Shown one piece after another: positions 32,354 through 43,639 of a stretch of 64,000 bases of DNA. The translations under genes were made by a program, and so were the position numbers. The notes under the pieces are model-generated. The model made no database searches, was not told the DNA's origin, and saw nothing but the letters and a program-made list of their open reading frames with translations. The DNA is from Dipteris shenzhenensis (taxonomy: Eukaryota > Polypodiophyta > Polypodiopsida > Gleicheniales). The stretch is from the NCBI GenBank assembly GCA_047967505.1, contig CM106541.1; one strand, given 5' to 3'. Within the stretch, counting starts at the first letter, position 1. Every line of letters starts with the position of its first letter.

Positions 32354-32879
32354 ACCTCCCACAAATAACAGACACCAAACATGCAACATTTGAGTCCATG
32401 AAGCTGAAATAAACTTACACAGCTTTCTGTCAACTGAGATGTCCTTGAGTTTTTACCCAACACAGTCCATGCTGCTGATTCACAGAGACCTGCATAAATT
32501 TGACTCATCACTATCGCACATGTAATTTTCAGTTATAAGCTCTTTTATAATGATCAAAACATTATGCCTACATTCACTGCATTGGTCTCGGTTCCTGATG
32601 TCTATCTATAAAACCGAGTGTCTCTATGAACCACGTTTTAAGCAGCTTTGGTATGCAGCTGTTCCATAATGATGCCTTTATTTTCCAGATTTTATATTAA
32701 TGCTTTGGAAAAACCAACCATACAAATCAGTAATCCTTGTGGCGCAAATCGTGGGAGAATCGAAAGGGGAAAACCAGGCTGTCAACCAGGCTGTTTTCAG
32801 AGAACCCAACTAAATGCCTGGGGAGTCTCTGAAACAGGACCAACAACCAAAGTGGGGGACTATACATCCAGCAAGTACC
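31741..32879. other. No recognisable gene; microsatellite
   Basis: The stretch holds the AG/TG microsatellite at 32289-32352 and two near-identical 35-bp pieces (ACTACAGACCAGGAGATTGT near 31772 and ACTTCAGACCAGGAGATTGT near 32051), evidence of a local duplication. Nothing coding is visible. Confidence 0.4.
32289..32352 (+). repeat. Compound (AG)n(TG)n(AG)n microsatellite
   Basis: About 22 bp of AG, 22 bp of GT, then AG again. It creates the Ser/Leu and Arg/Glu frames seen in translation, which are not genes. Confidence 0.95.
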
Positions 32880-34950
32880 TCACTCTATGAATACATAAAA
32901 GACACCTGCAGGCCAAGCCTTGCTTGGTCGCTCTGGATACCCACGTCTCACGCTCCCAAACGGCGTGCAGGCTGCAGATGTAGATGTTCTGCCAAACGGC
33001 AATGAGGGTGGCCCATCACCAAGCTGCAGAATGTCCCAAGCATCATGCAACACCGTCTCCCAAACACTATCCTCTGAGGAAGAAACAGGACGAAGTCGAG
33101 AAGGGGGAGTTGCATCCTGTATCATGATTAGAAAGACCCGCTGATCCTGAATCCTATAAGCTAGGATGACCATGTCAACGGAGAAGGAGTGGCCCCTCTG
33201 TCAACCAAGCTTCCATACCCCAAGTGAAGTCCCGCCGCATCCTTTGCATCCTAGACACTATCCAGAGGGCCCCCTACCATATCCTCTACTCCATAGGCAG
33301 TGTGGGATCGTTTCTAGGTCCTCATACGATGGCATCTCCCATCAATGCACATCTACTCCAACCAAAGGTCAATGGGAAGATCCCCATGGGCAACCAAAAG
33401 AAGTATGTAATCTTATGTGGCCAACGGCTAGTCCACATGCATAACCAAAATCTGGAGATGACCTCCAGAGGCACCTATTGTTCAATCCGATGCTGCTCTC
33501 TCGAAGGACTCCAGGTGGCCACCTCCAACTGAAGGCAATGCCAGATGCGTGTCATGTTCAAGAAGGACACCTCCACATATCTCTCCAAGTGCGCTACTCT
33601 AGATACCCAGAACTACTTGCGTGGGAACCACTATACCTCTTGAATGGGCTGGCGCTCCCACAACCACAAGCACAACTCTAACCCATCCTATGACTAGTGT
33701 TGGGTCAATGGTCCAATCCTTGCCCAAGCGGCCCACTACTCTAATCCTCTGCCACTCAAGTATATGGTTACATCCATCTCTAGGCCTACATCAAACTCTA
33801 GCTGGAGAAGCCCCCGGCCCCACTCAATAATGCCCGAAGCAAAAGGATCCAAGGGCTCGATATAGATACTAGATTCTGTCAGGCACCCCTGTCTTGGAGC
33901 CCATACCAACACGGGGGAGCTGAGGGTCTACGAAGCCCATTTCTCCAAGACTCAAGGATTGTTGAGTCTATCTCAAGTTTCTACGTGCCTGCCCCTCTCA
34001 TGTGAGGAGAGGGCTCTCACATGTGCCTCTGTCTTAATGGGGAGACGGCTCCAAGCTCTACAAGACCATTATCCCACTGCGCCCAACCAACATGTGTCGA
34101 TTGCCCCAACATGGGTGCTCAAACTACTTTCAGCATCAAGGGCGGTCCCAAATAAGTCCTCCTAATAGCCGTTGCCACACCCTATGTAGACTCATCACGG
34201 GTGAGTGGAGCCTCTGAGAGGATCCACCAATGAGCCTGCTGCAATTGACCACCTATGGACCTACTTTGCATCTCCCGATTCGATGATGCTCTATCTGGAG
34301 CAAAATCATCGTCGGCCAAGCAACCCTGGCTCTAGTCTTCCTCGTGCCATTCGATCTTAGCCACAAGAACATGTGCATCAAGCACCTGAGCTATCCCATA
34401 CATCCTCTGTGAAACACCAGCATGAGGCTATGTACCAGGCCATGGTCAACAAGACCTAGTTGGCTATGAGGGTCCGCCCTACTAGGGAGACTTTGGGCAA
34501 GCTTCAGTATAAAAGGTTGCCCCGCACACTCTCTAACACAGGGGCAATCTACTGCTCTGTTGAAATGTCAATGTCCACCTAGCACTCGCTATCTGACCTC
34601 GCGAGATCCAACAACCTCATGAGGAACCCGCCTGATTTGGTCCAGTTAACCCTGACCCCAGATGCACATTGAGGGTACTCCAGACACCCTCTAGGCTCTC
34701 TATTGTGCCCTTGACAAAAAGGATCGTATTGTCTGCAAACTCTGAGTGTAGAAGCTCGTCCTCCGGGTAGATCGATAAGTGCATCCCTGTGAGGCAAGCC
34801 GTATGGGAGTGCCACAAGTTTCCCAGAGCCTTTGCTACCACGAAGAGAGATAACAAAACTCTGATATATTCTTCCACAACAGTGGGTTGACAAAAGCTCA
34901 AGAGGTGAGCGTATAAAACAGCAAGGAGATGCTGTCCCAATATCTGAAGC
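32880..34950 (-). mobile_element. LINE ORF2 3' half, decayed
   Basis: On the minus strand from about 34940 leftward: the RT catalytic block reads SEFADNTILFV near 34720, where FADD is expected, so the second Asp is lost. VNWTKSG follows. A post-RT segment reads LVGRTLIAN near 34460-34500 and the remaining 1.5 kb is broken by stops. The last open part (32880-33173) has no clear domain. The family resembles the LINE at 35764-37160. Confidence 0.72.
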
Positions 34951-34959
34951 TAATCCTCT

Positions 34960-35441
34960 CCCTACGCGCTTGCCTGTGCAATGCTTGTCTATGCAAGTGG
35001 TGAGGAATGAGGGGGGGCCTTTTATAGGCCCATTGCTGGGCTCTGAAAACCGACCAGCAGGGGGTTAGCTCCCTGCTGCAGCACCGACCTGCTGGGCTCC
35101 ACCACCGACCAGGCTGATCTGGCCGGCTTGGGCCAGGCCTATATAAAGGCACATCACCGACCTGCTGGGCTCCACCACTGACCAGGCTGGTCAGCCTCTT
35201 AGGCTGATCTGGCCGGCCTGGGCCAGGCCTATATAAAGGCCCATGTGCCCAGCACATGGGCTGCTGATGCAGTCCGCAGGCCCCGCCTTTTGCTGCTCCA
35301 AGAGGCGCCTAGGATGCAGCGTTGTGCGGGTTCCAGGCCAAGTAGGTGCTCTGCCCTTTTCTTCCCCTACCGCCCTATAGTCTTCTGTCCCCTTGTCCCC
35401 TCAAATCAAGGGCTCACAAGTGGGGCGGTGATTTTCTAACA
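34960..35441 (+). repeat. Probable solo or partial LTR with a doubled core promoter
   Basis: The segment ends GATTTTCTAACA at about 35440, like the LTRs at 38334 and 23975. It contains two copies of a block that ends CCAGGCCTATATAAAGGC, with TATA boxes near 35140 and 35230. Only one LTR-like unit is present and no primer site follows. To the right it abuts a copia integrase fragment. The left limit is unclear. Confidence 0.55.
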
Positions 35442-35763
35442 TGGCTTGTATTGCTTCATAAGGTGTCATACCTTGAATTGGTTCGCTCGGAAGCCGATTA
35501 AGCAAGTAGTTTGCAATGGAAATTGCTTCTACCCAATACTGATTAAGAAGATGCTTCTCACTGAGCATTGCTCTAGCACTGTTTGTGAAAGTACCGTTCT
35601 TCCTTTTAGCTCTTGCACTCTACTAAGGAGTATCTGCACAAGTGAATTGTCTTCCAATGCCATGACTTCTGCAAAAGTTCATGAATGTTGAAGACATGTA
35701 TTCACCTCCTCTGTCTGATCTCATGACTTTGATCTTTCTGCCTGTCTGGTTCTCAACCATGGC
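35442..35763 (-). pseudogene. Copia integrase fragment
   Basis: Minus-strand translation gives integrase text in order: NQTGRKIKVMRSDRGGEYMS near 35700-35755, FCRSHGIGRQFTCADTP, then RLPSEPIQGMTPYEAI near 35450-35500. SDRGGEY holds the second catalytic Asp. The NGxxERxN part is damaged. It is bounded by the solo LTR on one side and the poly(A) end of a LINE on the other. Confidence 0.82.
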
Positions 35764-37160
35764 TTTTTTTTTTTCAAAAAGATTACTTTATTAAGTATGA
35801 AGGAAAACCGCAAGAGCAAGCTCTAATGCAAGGGTACATCATGCCATGCATGAGGAAAAAACCAGCTCAAAAAGAGCTAACAAAAATCCAAGGTGGAGGC
35901 TGAAAATGCCACCTCAACCCTGAAGGGTGATCGGCATGTCATCTGTATCTATCCACTCTGTTGGTATGGTTGCCTCTATCTGCTGCATCCTGACTGCACT
36001 CCCTCTAAGGTGGCCAACTAACAAGAGTCTCTGATCCTCTGGAAGCTTCCTAGAAGCCTTCCATGCACCTACTGTGGAAGCACGTCCCCTCTCCCATCTA
36101 GACCACTGCGTGTAATGGGACACTCCTAGTGATCTGCCATGCTCATCCAATATAGAGTCATTCCACAAGATTGCCTGCTTGTCAATTTCTTCGCGAGAGA
36201 AGGGTGGAACTCTCCAAAGAGTACCTCTGAGGCAGCTCCAAGCCTTCAAAATGGCAGCCATGAGAGGGGAAGAGGGAGATCTAAGATGGGCTGAAGTAAA
36301 GGTCCATCTCGAGCTGTCCATCCAATCCCCCCCATGAGATGGTGTACAAGACTGAATGCGGTGTAAGAAAAATTCTTTCCAAGGCTTCTGTCCAGGCATC
36401 AATCCTCTCACTACAAACTTGTAGAGCAAGGCCATACACTGCAAGTTCGGATCAATAATATTGAGACCTCCTTCCACTGTGGGGAGAATGAGGGTCTCCC
36501 AAGCCCCCCTAGCTACAACATCTAAGGTGCCATCTAACCCAGTCCATAGGAAGTTCCTGATAGGTCTCATGAGCTGAGAGATACAACCTCTAGATCTGCA
36601 ACAACATGAGCAAACGAACCAAGCAGTAGCCAAAAATACATCACTACTCTAGATGCAAGGTCAAGTCTGGCAGAACTCTAAAACAAGAGTTTCCTCCTGA
36701 TGCTCTCCAACACGGGAGCAAACTGTTGTGCTGTAGAGATGCCCACCCCGACCTAGCATCCTAGGTACTTGATGGAAACACCCCTCTGAATCCAAGTAAA
36801 TCCGATGTCATTCCCCCAGCCTGGAGTGTCCTCATTACTAATCCAAAAGGCATTGGATTTGTTCCGATTAATATGAGCCCCTTCTACAGTGCAAAACAAA
36901 TCCAAGGTTGTCCTGAACGAGGTGATTGTCTGTGGTGTGGCATCCAAAAAAACAGCCATGTCATCTGCCAACTCACTATCCAAGAGCTCATCCTCATGCC
37001 TCAACAGAAGCCTCATTTCTATAATATCAGCTTGAGCTCTAAGGTAATAGCTCATAGCTTCGGCCACAAATAAAAAGAGAAAGGGGGCTAAATGATGAAT
37101 ATATACAAACCTCTTTAGGGTTAGGGTTAGAGTTGCCAACCCTTTCCTTTTTAGCACTCT
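35764..37160 (-). mobile_element. 5'-truncated LINE with poly(A) end
   Basis: On the minus strand it ends in a poly(A) (T11 at 35764-35774 on the plus strand), the mark of target-primed insertion. RT text spans 36753-37157: LAPFLFLFVAEAMSYYL and DELLDSELADDMAVFL with the catalytic ADD intact, then NRNKSNAFW. Post-RT and zinc-binding-type text spans 35914-36633 (FLWTGLDGTLDVVARGAWETL, GGLNIIDPNLQ). Stops between 36633 and 36753 break the frame. The 5' end lies near 37160-37230, so endonuclease and ORF1 are missing, as is usual for dead-on-arrival copies. Confidence 0.85.
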
Positions 37161-37224
37161 TTTGGGTTAGTGCTATGCACATATGATCACAAATAATGTT
37201 GAGATGAATCCTCAACAGAGCCCT

Positions 37225-37317
37225 AGTCCAAGGATTATTTAGGCAGAGCAATTTGAGCTGCCTCGTTTAATTATGTCATACCCGGCCTGATCTATAGTAT
37301 GCCATTTCCCAGTTAAG
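37225..37317 (+). pseudogene. Second copia F2 copy, pol piece left of the nested insertion
   Basis: This matches the F2 text at 8740-8810 (GCTGCCTNATTTANTCATGTCATACCC and onward). It is broken at 37317 by the element at 37318-40083 and resumes at 40089. Confidence 0.75.
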
Positions 37318-38334
37318 TGTTGGAAAGGTCACCTCCCCATCTGTAAGCCCCCATATGAGGAGAGCATGGGGGAGGGAGACCTAGGGCAGTACCCAACAGG
37401 AAATGAGAGAAAGGGGCTGCCACATAGACAGCATCATGGCTGGCATGAGGGCAGCACATCTAGAACTGTTAAGGGCAGGACACAGGGCCAGGAAAGTACG
37501 GAGCAGAAGCAAGACAGTCTGGGACAGATTGCGGAGGATCTACGACATGGAGGCGCACTGTTTGCAGAGGCGCAGACATGGCAGGGAGTGCAGGCTCAGA
37601 TCTGCAGCAAGGAATGTGACTGTCAGTGGGCAGGTGGCAGGCCTTTTATAGGCTGCATATTTGCCTTGAATGGAGGGCCAAAAGCCCTGGAAGTTTGGGC
37701 CATAAAAGGCCTGACTTGTGAGCCCTTTAAGGGCGGTTTTTTACAGACTGGTCAGTTTTTACAGACTGGTCGGTTTTTTGGTGCAGGCCTTGGGGCCTAT
37801 ATAAGGAGGCCATTCAGGCCTCATTTCAGCATCACTTGCAGCAGCAGATCCAAAGCAGAAAGGATCAGCAGGTAGCCACCCTCTGGACCTACTTTCAGGA
37901 GGATAGAGAGGTGCTAGCAAGGCTGCAGACTTAGCCACAAAGCTGCCCACCTAGGCTGGTTCCCAGACAGCAAGGTGGAGAGGATCATCCTAGACGGAAA
38001 GTCTACTTACGCTCGAGGTGGAGCACGCGGACTCTAGTCTAAAGATAGCCAGCAGATAGGAGAAGGACTTTGTGGTAAGATCAGAGGACCACACCATTGG
38101 TGGGACTCTGGATCTGTCTCTTTTGTATTGTGTCCATAGTTGTGGACGGAAATATATATTTTGGTGGTTTCTCTATCTGATTGGTTCATTGTCTATTGAT
38201 GAGTCTGCACACCTATTGAATGCACATAAGTAAAGAAGTCTGTGATTCCACACCCACACCGCACACTGTGTGAGCTCCTGGGCATTACTATAAGTCTTCC
38301 GCTACATGTACCCTCTGTTGGGTATTTTCTAACA
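37318..38334 (+). repeat. 5' LTR of the 37318-40083 element
   Basis: Starts TGTTGGAAAGG, ends TTTCTAACA. The probable TATA box is CCTATATAAGGAGG near 37796-37809. 1,017 bp. Confidence 0.93.
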
Positions 38335-38348
38335 TGGTATCAGAGCCC
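38335..38348 (+). promoter_or_regulatory. Primer-binding site
   Basis: TGGTATCAGAGCCC directly after the 5' LTR, complementary to initiator tRNA-Met. Confidence 0.92.
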
Positions 38349-38559
38349 AAGTAGGAGGCTCACTGGTGTGGGAGCCTGAAGGCAAGGACCTTGCTGAAGG
38401 ACGACCCTGATTCAGAAGCTCTAGGGAATCGACTTCCACGACTGGAGGATTGTGCCCTTGCGAGAAGGAGGGTGACTCAGGTCTAGTCAGGTGCGTTCAG
38501 AGTTCTGATTTACTGCATTTGAGTTTGGTTGACTTTGCTGTGCGGTATATACAGCAGAG

Positions 38560-39075
38560 ATGTCGACAGCCTCTTCAGCCCTTGCTATTCCTTCCTCCTC
38601 CTCCAGTTTTCTCTCTTTCACTATCCCCAACTTTGGAGAGTCTGGGAACCTGGACGGGACTAATTACCCGATCTGGAAAGTGAAGATCCGGAGTCATTTA
38701 GTGGCTCGGAAGTTGTGGAGCTGACCACGGGAGAGGAGTCGAAGCCGGCAGACATGGTGGACAGTAAAGGGAAGGTACTCATGGCAGTAGACAGAGAAGA
38801 GCTTGAAGCTTGGGAAGAAAGAGATGCCCATGCCCTGGCAATAATCATAGGGACTACGGCGGACTCTGTTCTTCCGCATATCCAGCTGGCCGAGACGTCA
38901 GTAGAGGCGTGGGCCACACTTTAGTGCGGAAGCGGAACCGGACCTGGTGGAGCAGGAGCCACTGGATGCAAAGCCAGGAAAAGATTTCGACACCGAAAGG
39001 TTCCAGAGGACTACGACCAGGGAGTTACTGGAGCATCTTCATCAACGTGTTGGCATTGGGCTGAGATGTGTCGGT
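38560..39075 (+). pseudogene. Truncated copia gag fused to a pol C-terminal remnant
   Basis: ATG at 38560 opens a Ser-rich leader, then LDGTNYPIWKVKIRSHLVAR, the classic copia Gag opening. A frameshift or TGA at 38722 follows. The next block reads ELEAWEERDAHALAIII and LAETSVEAWATL (UBN2-type) in another frame to a TAG at 38922. After that the text (DAKPGKDFDTERF, LLEHLHQRVGIG) is the usual last part of pol before the polypurine tract. Protease, integrase, RT and most of RNase H are gone in one deletion. Confidence 0.82.
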
Positions 39076-39084
39076 GAGAGGGGG

Positions 39085-40083
39085 TGTTGGAAAGGTCACC
39101 TCCCCATCTGTAAGCCCCCATATGAGGAGAGCATGGGGGAGGGAGACCTAGGGCAGTACCCAACAGGAAATGAGAGAAAGGGGCTGCCACATAGACAGCA
39201 TCATGGCTGGCATGAGGGCAGCACATCTAGGACTGTTAAGGGCAGGACACAGGGCCAGGAAAGTACGGAGCAGAAGCAAGACAGTCTGGGACAGATAACG
39301 GAGGATCTACGACATGGAGGCGCACTGTTTGCAGAGGTGCAGACATGGCAGGGAGTGCAGGCTCAGATCTGCAGCAAGGAATGTGACTGTCAGTGGGCAG
39401 GTGGCAGGCCTTTTATAGGCTGCATATTTGCCTTGAATGGAGGGCCAAAAGCCCTGGAAGTTTGGGCCATAAAAGGCCTGACTTGTGAGCCCTTTAAGGG
39501 CGGTTTTTTACAGACTGGTCGGTTTTTTGGTGCAGGCCTTGGGGCCTATATAAGGAGGCCATTCAGGCCTCATTTCAGCATCACTTGCAGCAGCAGATCC
39601 AGAGCAGAAAGGATCAGCAGGTAGCCACCCTCTGGACCTACTTTCAGGAGGATAGAGAGGTGCTAGCAGGGCTGCAGACTTAGCCAGGAAGCTGCCCACC
39701 TAGGCTGGTTCCCAGACAGCAAGGTGGAGAGGATCATCCTAGACGGAAAGTCTACTTACGCTCGAGGTGGAGCACGTGGACTCTAGTCTAGAGATAGCCA
39801 GCAGATAGGAGAAGGACTTTGTGGTAAGATCAGAGGACCACACCATTGGTGGGACTCTGGATCTGTCTCTTTTGTATTGTGTCCATAGTTGTGGACGGAA
39901 ATATATATTTTGGTGGTTTCTCTATCTGATTGGTTCATTGTCTATTGATGAGTCTGCACACCTATTGAATGCACATAAGTAAAGAAGTCTGTGATTCCAC
40001 ACCCACACCGCACACTGTGTGAGCTCCTGGGCATTACTATAAGTCTTCCGCTACGTGTACCCTCTGTTGGGTATTTTCTAACA
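39085..40083 (+). repeat. 3' LTR of the 37318-40083 element
   Basis: 999 bp. Same ends as the 5' LTR, lacking one 18-bp unit. TTAAG follows at 40084-40088. Confidence 0.93.
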
Positions 40084-40088
40084 TTAAG

Positions 40089-40775
40089 CAGGTACATGCA
40101 TAAGCCCAATACTCACCATTGGCAAGCTATGAAGTGGGTGTTCCATTACTTGAAGGCCACACAACATTTGGGACTGTTCTATGGTGATGAGTCTTCACTT
40201 GTTTTACATGCTTTCATAGGACAATGATTGGGCAGGTTGTTACGACACGAGTGTCTCACAATGGCAGCTGTTTCATACCTGGATCTTCATGCATTTCATG
40301 GTTCAGCAAGAAGCAACCTACAATTGCTACTTCCAGCTGTGAAGCTGAGTACACGGCAACCTTCACAACTACAGTAGAGTGTGTCTGGCTCCGCAAGTTG
40401 CTCACAGATCTTGACATTAGCCAACCATCTTCTACTATCATCTACACTGACAGCCAGAGTGCTTTAGCCAGTCAGAGTGCTTTAGCTGCTACTCTCACTA
40501 TGTTCGAGAGCGACTGCTAATTGGAGATATACAGTTGTCCTACATTCCCGCTAAGGATAACTTAGTAGATCTCTTCACGAAGGCTCTACCACAACCCAAG
40601 TTTGAGGCTTTCGTAATGCCTTATACTTGGCACCATTTATTACGTGATGTTGATCTCCATGTACTATCATAGGTTGCTATATCCATCTTGGACGAACATG
40701 TGTAACCATGATCTAGTTTCCAGATATATCTAAGACGTTTCTAGGATACTTCAGCCATACCATTGGAGGGGGCTT
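40089..40775 (+). pseudogene. Second copia F2 copy, RNase H and 3' end
   Basis: Resumes after the nested element: SRYMHKPNTHHWQAMKWVFHYLKATQHLGLFYG, then after a frameshift DWAGCYD-type text, ISWFSKKQPTIATSSCEAEY, ECVWLRKLLTDLDI, and TDSQSALASQSALA. The SQSALA unit is duplicated. The end includes FTKALP-type text and the purine run GGAGGGGGCTT before an LTR. It is the best-preserved copy of the F2 RNase H in the window, but still frameshifted. Confidence 0.85.
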
Positions 40776-40982
40776 TGTTAGCATTTAGCCCTAGTATGTG
40801 CCTTGTAGGATCAGTCAACCCTTAGGTTGACTTTGTTTTTCAACTCCTATGGTTGTCTTCAAGGCCTATATTGGCCACCACCTTGTACTTTCTCATTATC
40901 CATTTGCAAGTACTTCATTTTCCCTCAGCTGTTGTCTGCTCCTTGCAATCCTTTTGCACTCCATTGCTCCCCGCACCCAACA
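40776..40982 (+). repeat. F2-family 3' LTR (right limit tentative)
   Basis: Starts TGTTAGCATTTAGCCC right after the polypurine tract and may end CACCCAACA at 40982. The same text in reverse lies at 22806-22996. No second LTR of this copy is visible, so its length is a guess. Confidence 0.6.
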
Positions 40983-41224
40983 TGATGGACATTCCATAGT
41001 CAAGTTTGGAGGGGAGGAATTCTCATCGAGTGTCGAAAAACCCCACCGTGAACTATGATTTAGTCACTGAGATTGCAGAGCAAAAGTCTTTTAAAGAGGC
41101 ACAAGATATACTTGAATGGTGGGTTGCCAGAGATGAATGCCATTCTGAACAATCACGTTTAAGGTGGACAGACCCCTCAAGCGGAAGGTAAAGGTTGAGG
41201 GACTCTTGATGAAGGAGCTCACAA

Positions 41225-41615
41225 TGACAATCTTAGGATTTCTAGAAGTAAGGAAGCGAAATCATAATATCTTCATTTTCCAAGAGAAACATTGCCGTGA
41301 GATCTTGAAGGAGTTCTAGATGGAGAACTGCATCGAGGGCAGTGACACCAATGGAGGTTCGGCTGAAGCTCAGCAATGAGATACTTCTCAATTGGTGGAT
41401 GCCAGTAGGTATTGACAGTTTGTGGGCTCTTTGCTTTATCTGACTAACACTCGACCAAACATATCTTTGGTTGTTGGTGTTCTTTGTCAGTTCTCTTGGA
41501 AACCAAGGGAGGATCCTTGGAAAGCAGAATTGCGGATGCTTAGGCACTTGACGGATACAAGCATATACGGGATCACTTACAGCACATTGTGGAGCTCGGG
41601 GGATTTTGTTTTTTT
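41225..41615 (+). pseudogene. Copia RT C-terminal and connection fragment
   Basis: The text reads, across one or two frame changes, FIFQEKHCREILKEF then KLSNE...LVDASRYRQFVGSLLYLTNTRPNISLVVGVLCQF and ITYS. These are the standard blocks between RT and RNase H in copia pol. It ends at a T-rich stretch near 41610. No LTR is attached. Confidence 0.82.
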
Positions 41616-43599
41616 TTAAGACGGGCCACGTTTTTTGGATACTCGTCTGCCACATACTTCCTAAATAGTAAAGGAATATTTTTATTGAAAAAACTGTACG
41701 ACTATTAAATAACAAAGGCCACTTCTTACTAGCTCAAAAGTTCATCCACCCTGTTATGCGGCGCTTTGGATAAATTCAAACCAAAGACGTCTCTTCTATT
41801 ATCCGTGTGTAGAAGTTATTTTTCTACATAGATGCAACGATTACATAAAAGGGCTCCAAACTGGCAATTGAATAGCTCCAAAGAATGGAATATTTGCTTT
41901 AAAAGAATGGTTAGACGATACATCTGGACAAGTCGACACACATGCATTCAACGAAAACCAAAGCTCACTTGCTATAAAACATCTTGAAACAGCATTGTGA
42001 GGAGTCGGATATGTCGATTCTGTGGAGGCGACACGTAGCAGTTTTCCTGCCGATCGAGGCGACCGTAACAAAGCCATGATCAGGGAAGCAGCAATGCCAA
42101 TCCACTGTTATCTCCAAGCCTTCTTGGCAAAACCATGAGGTCTAACTCATTGTGATTATCTGATGAGCTTCATCTGTCAAACTGATTTAGTGAACTCTTC
42201 CAGCGAAAACAGCGAAACTACTAATTCCCTTGTTTTGAGTGCACATGTACTAACAGAGTTGCCCATGCGATGTTCGGACTTGGTTTCGAGGTTTTGGGCA
42301 ATTGTAAAATCCGAAGCATCTTACATCATTGTTGGTGCTTAACTTGGTGTCTATATAGAAGTCTATTCCTAAGCACCTTGCAGTTTCTTATAAATGTTTG
42401 TTAAGTTGAGTTTGGTATGCTTCGCTTAGTGTTTATTAAGTTTAATCACCTTTTTAGCTTTCTCATTTGCTTCGCTAGTAGACAATTCACATTAATTTTG
42501 TTGGAAATTTGCACACTATTCTCACATTGTTCACATAACATTTTAAACACATTGAAGAGACTTGAATTGTTTGCCACTGATGTAAGTAGATGGTAGAGTT
42601 ATTGTTTTCAAGTTGTGTTTCCTCCCCTTTTAAGCTATGCCACTATGTAAGTAGGTGGTACAATTATTGTTTGTCAAGTTCTCGCAATAATCACATGTGT
42701 TGCCTCCCCTTTTAAGTTATGCCACTATGTAAGGTCGGTGTTATGTTTAGCCAAATATGTAGCTTAACAAGCACTTGTTAGTATAAGTAGTGGTTAGACA
42801 AGTTAGTATAAGCACTTGTTAGTATGAATAGTGGTTAGATTTAAGTTGTATGAGAACTTTGATGTTGCACACAGTGGAAAGACTTGCCTTTTTCATGTTA
42901 AATAAAGTAGATTGTTAATGTAATTAAATGTTATATATATTATCAATGTAATTAAATGGTAGATATATTATTGTGAGTTTTCTTACGTTAGAGCTATGAT
43001 GCCATGTCTAATTTTCTCGACTTTAGGGCTATGATTCTCAACTTTAGAGCTATGATGCCATACCTAATTTTCTTTGAAAACCTAAAACAACTCAAAGGGT
43101 GCACATGGAACGTAGGTAGCAAAGTCCTATGGCAGAGAGGGTGTGTTTTTAATTTTGGGCCTCTCCCTTCCCCCTTCAAGTAAACATGGTGGATAATAAT
43201 GATGCAAATATGTTGTTACATTTGGAGTGGTTGTGTAGTACAAATAGAATTTTGCAGCCGAAAATCATATGTCCCCATGTCCCCACAACATCATAAATCT
43301 AGCAGTAAACATAACCCTCAGTGCATGGATGATATGATTAGAGTGAAAAGGAAGGATAAATTTAATGTGTAAGCAAGATAGAGTTTAAGATGGATTTTTA
43401 TAGACTTTAACAAAAAACCTATGTGTTCTTTTTTGGGCCCTACCTTCGAGGGATAAAAATGATGCTAATTTGTTTTAACCTTTTGAGGGGTTTTGTAGTA
43501 CAAGTGAATTTTGCACCCAAAAGTATTATGTCCCAATGTCACCGCAAAATCAATCAAAAACCTAGTTAAAAACTCAATCAATAGTGAACAGAAGATCCC

Positions 43600-43630
<31 letters not shown>
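41616..43630. other. No recognisable gene; short tandem repeats
   Basis: AT-rich. From about 42600 to 42740 a unit containing CCTCCCCTTTTAAG(C/T)TATGCCACTATGTAAG is repeated about 105 bp apart. At 42775-42850 a GTTAGTATAAGTAGTGGTTAGA-type unit repeats. A run of C then CT (43597-43634) precedes a LINE fragment. No coding motif is visible. Confidence 0.45.

Positions 43631-43634
<4 letters not shown>
43600..43634 (+). repeat. Poly-C and CT microsatellite
   Basis: A C run of about 13 followed by about 11 CT units. Confidence 0.9.
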
Positions 43635-43639
43635 AACAC

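Larger units (their letters stand above)
37318..40083 (+). mobile_element. Deletion-derivative copia element with 1-kb LTRs
   Basis: 2,766 bp, plus strand. LTRs are 37318-38334 (1,017 bp) and 39085-40083 (999 bp). The whole 18-bp difference is one extra copy of an ACAGACTGGTCAGTTTTT-type unit near 37743, and otherwise they differ at about 1% by eye. Perfect target duplication TTAAG (37313-37317 and 40084-40088). The primer site TGGTATCAGAGCCC directly follows the left LTR, and a GTGAGAGGGGG purine tract precedes the right one. The interior (about 750 bp) joins the start of gag to the last codons of pol, so nearly all coding capacity is deleted. It inserted into the second F2 copy. Confidence 0.95.

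Noticed and set aside
32091-32511. Frames rich in Ser-Leu, Thr-His or Arg-Glu
   Set aside because: Produced by the AG/GT microsatellite.
37108-37126. TTTAGGGTTAGGGTTAG, plant telomere-like repeat
   Set aside because: Only about two units, inside LINE-derived sequence. Too short to be an interstitial telomere.
41006-41191. 61-aa frame (LVTEIAEQKSFKEAQDILEWW) as a host exon
   Set aside because: Protein-like but without splice signals I trust, and wedged between copia pieces; not enough to call.
42600-42850. CRISPR-like or satellite array
   Set aside because: Only two or three diverged units with uneven spacing; plant-type nuclear context.
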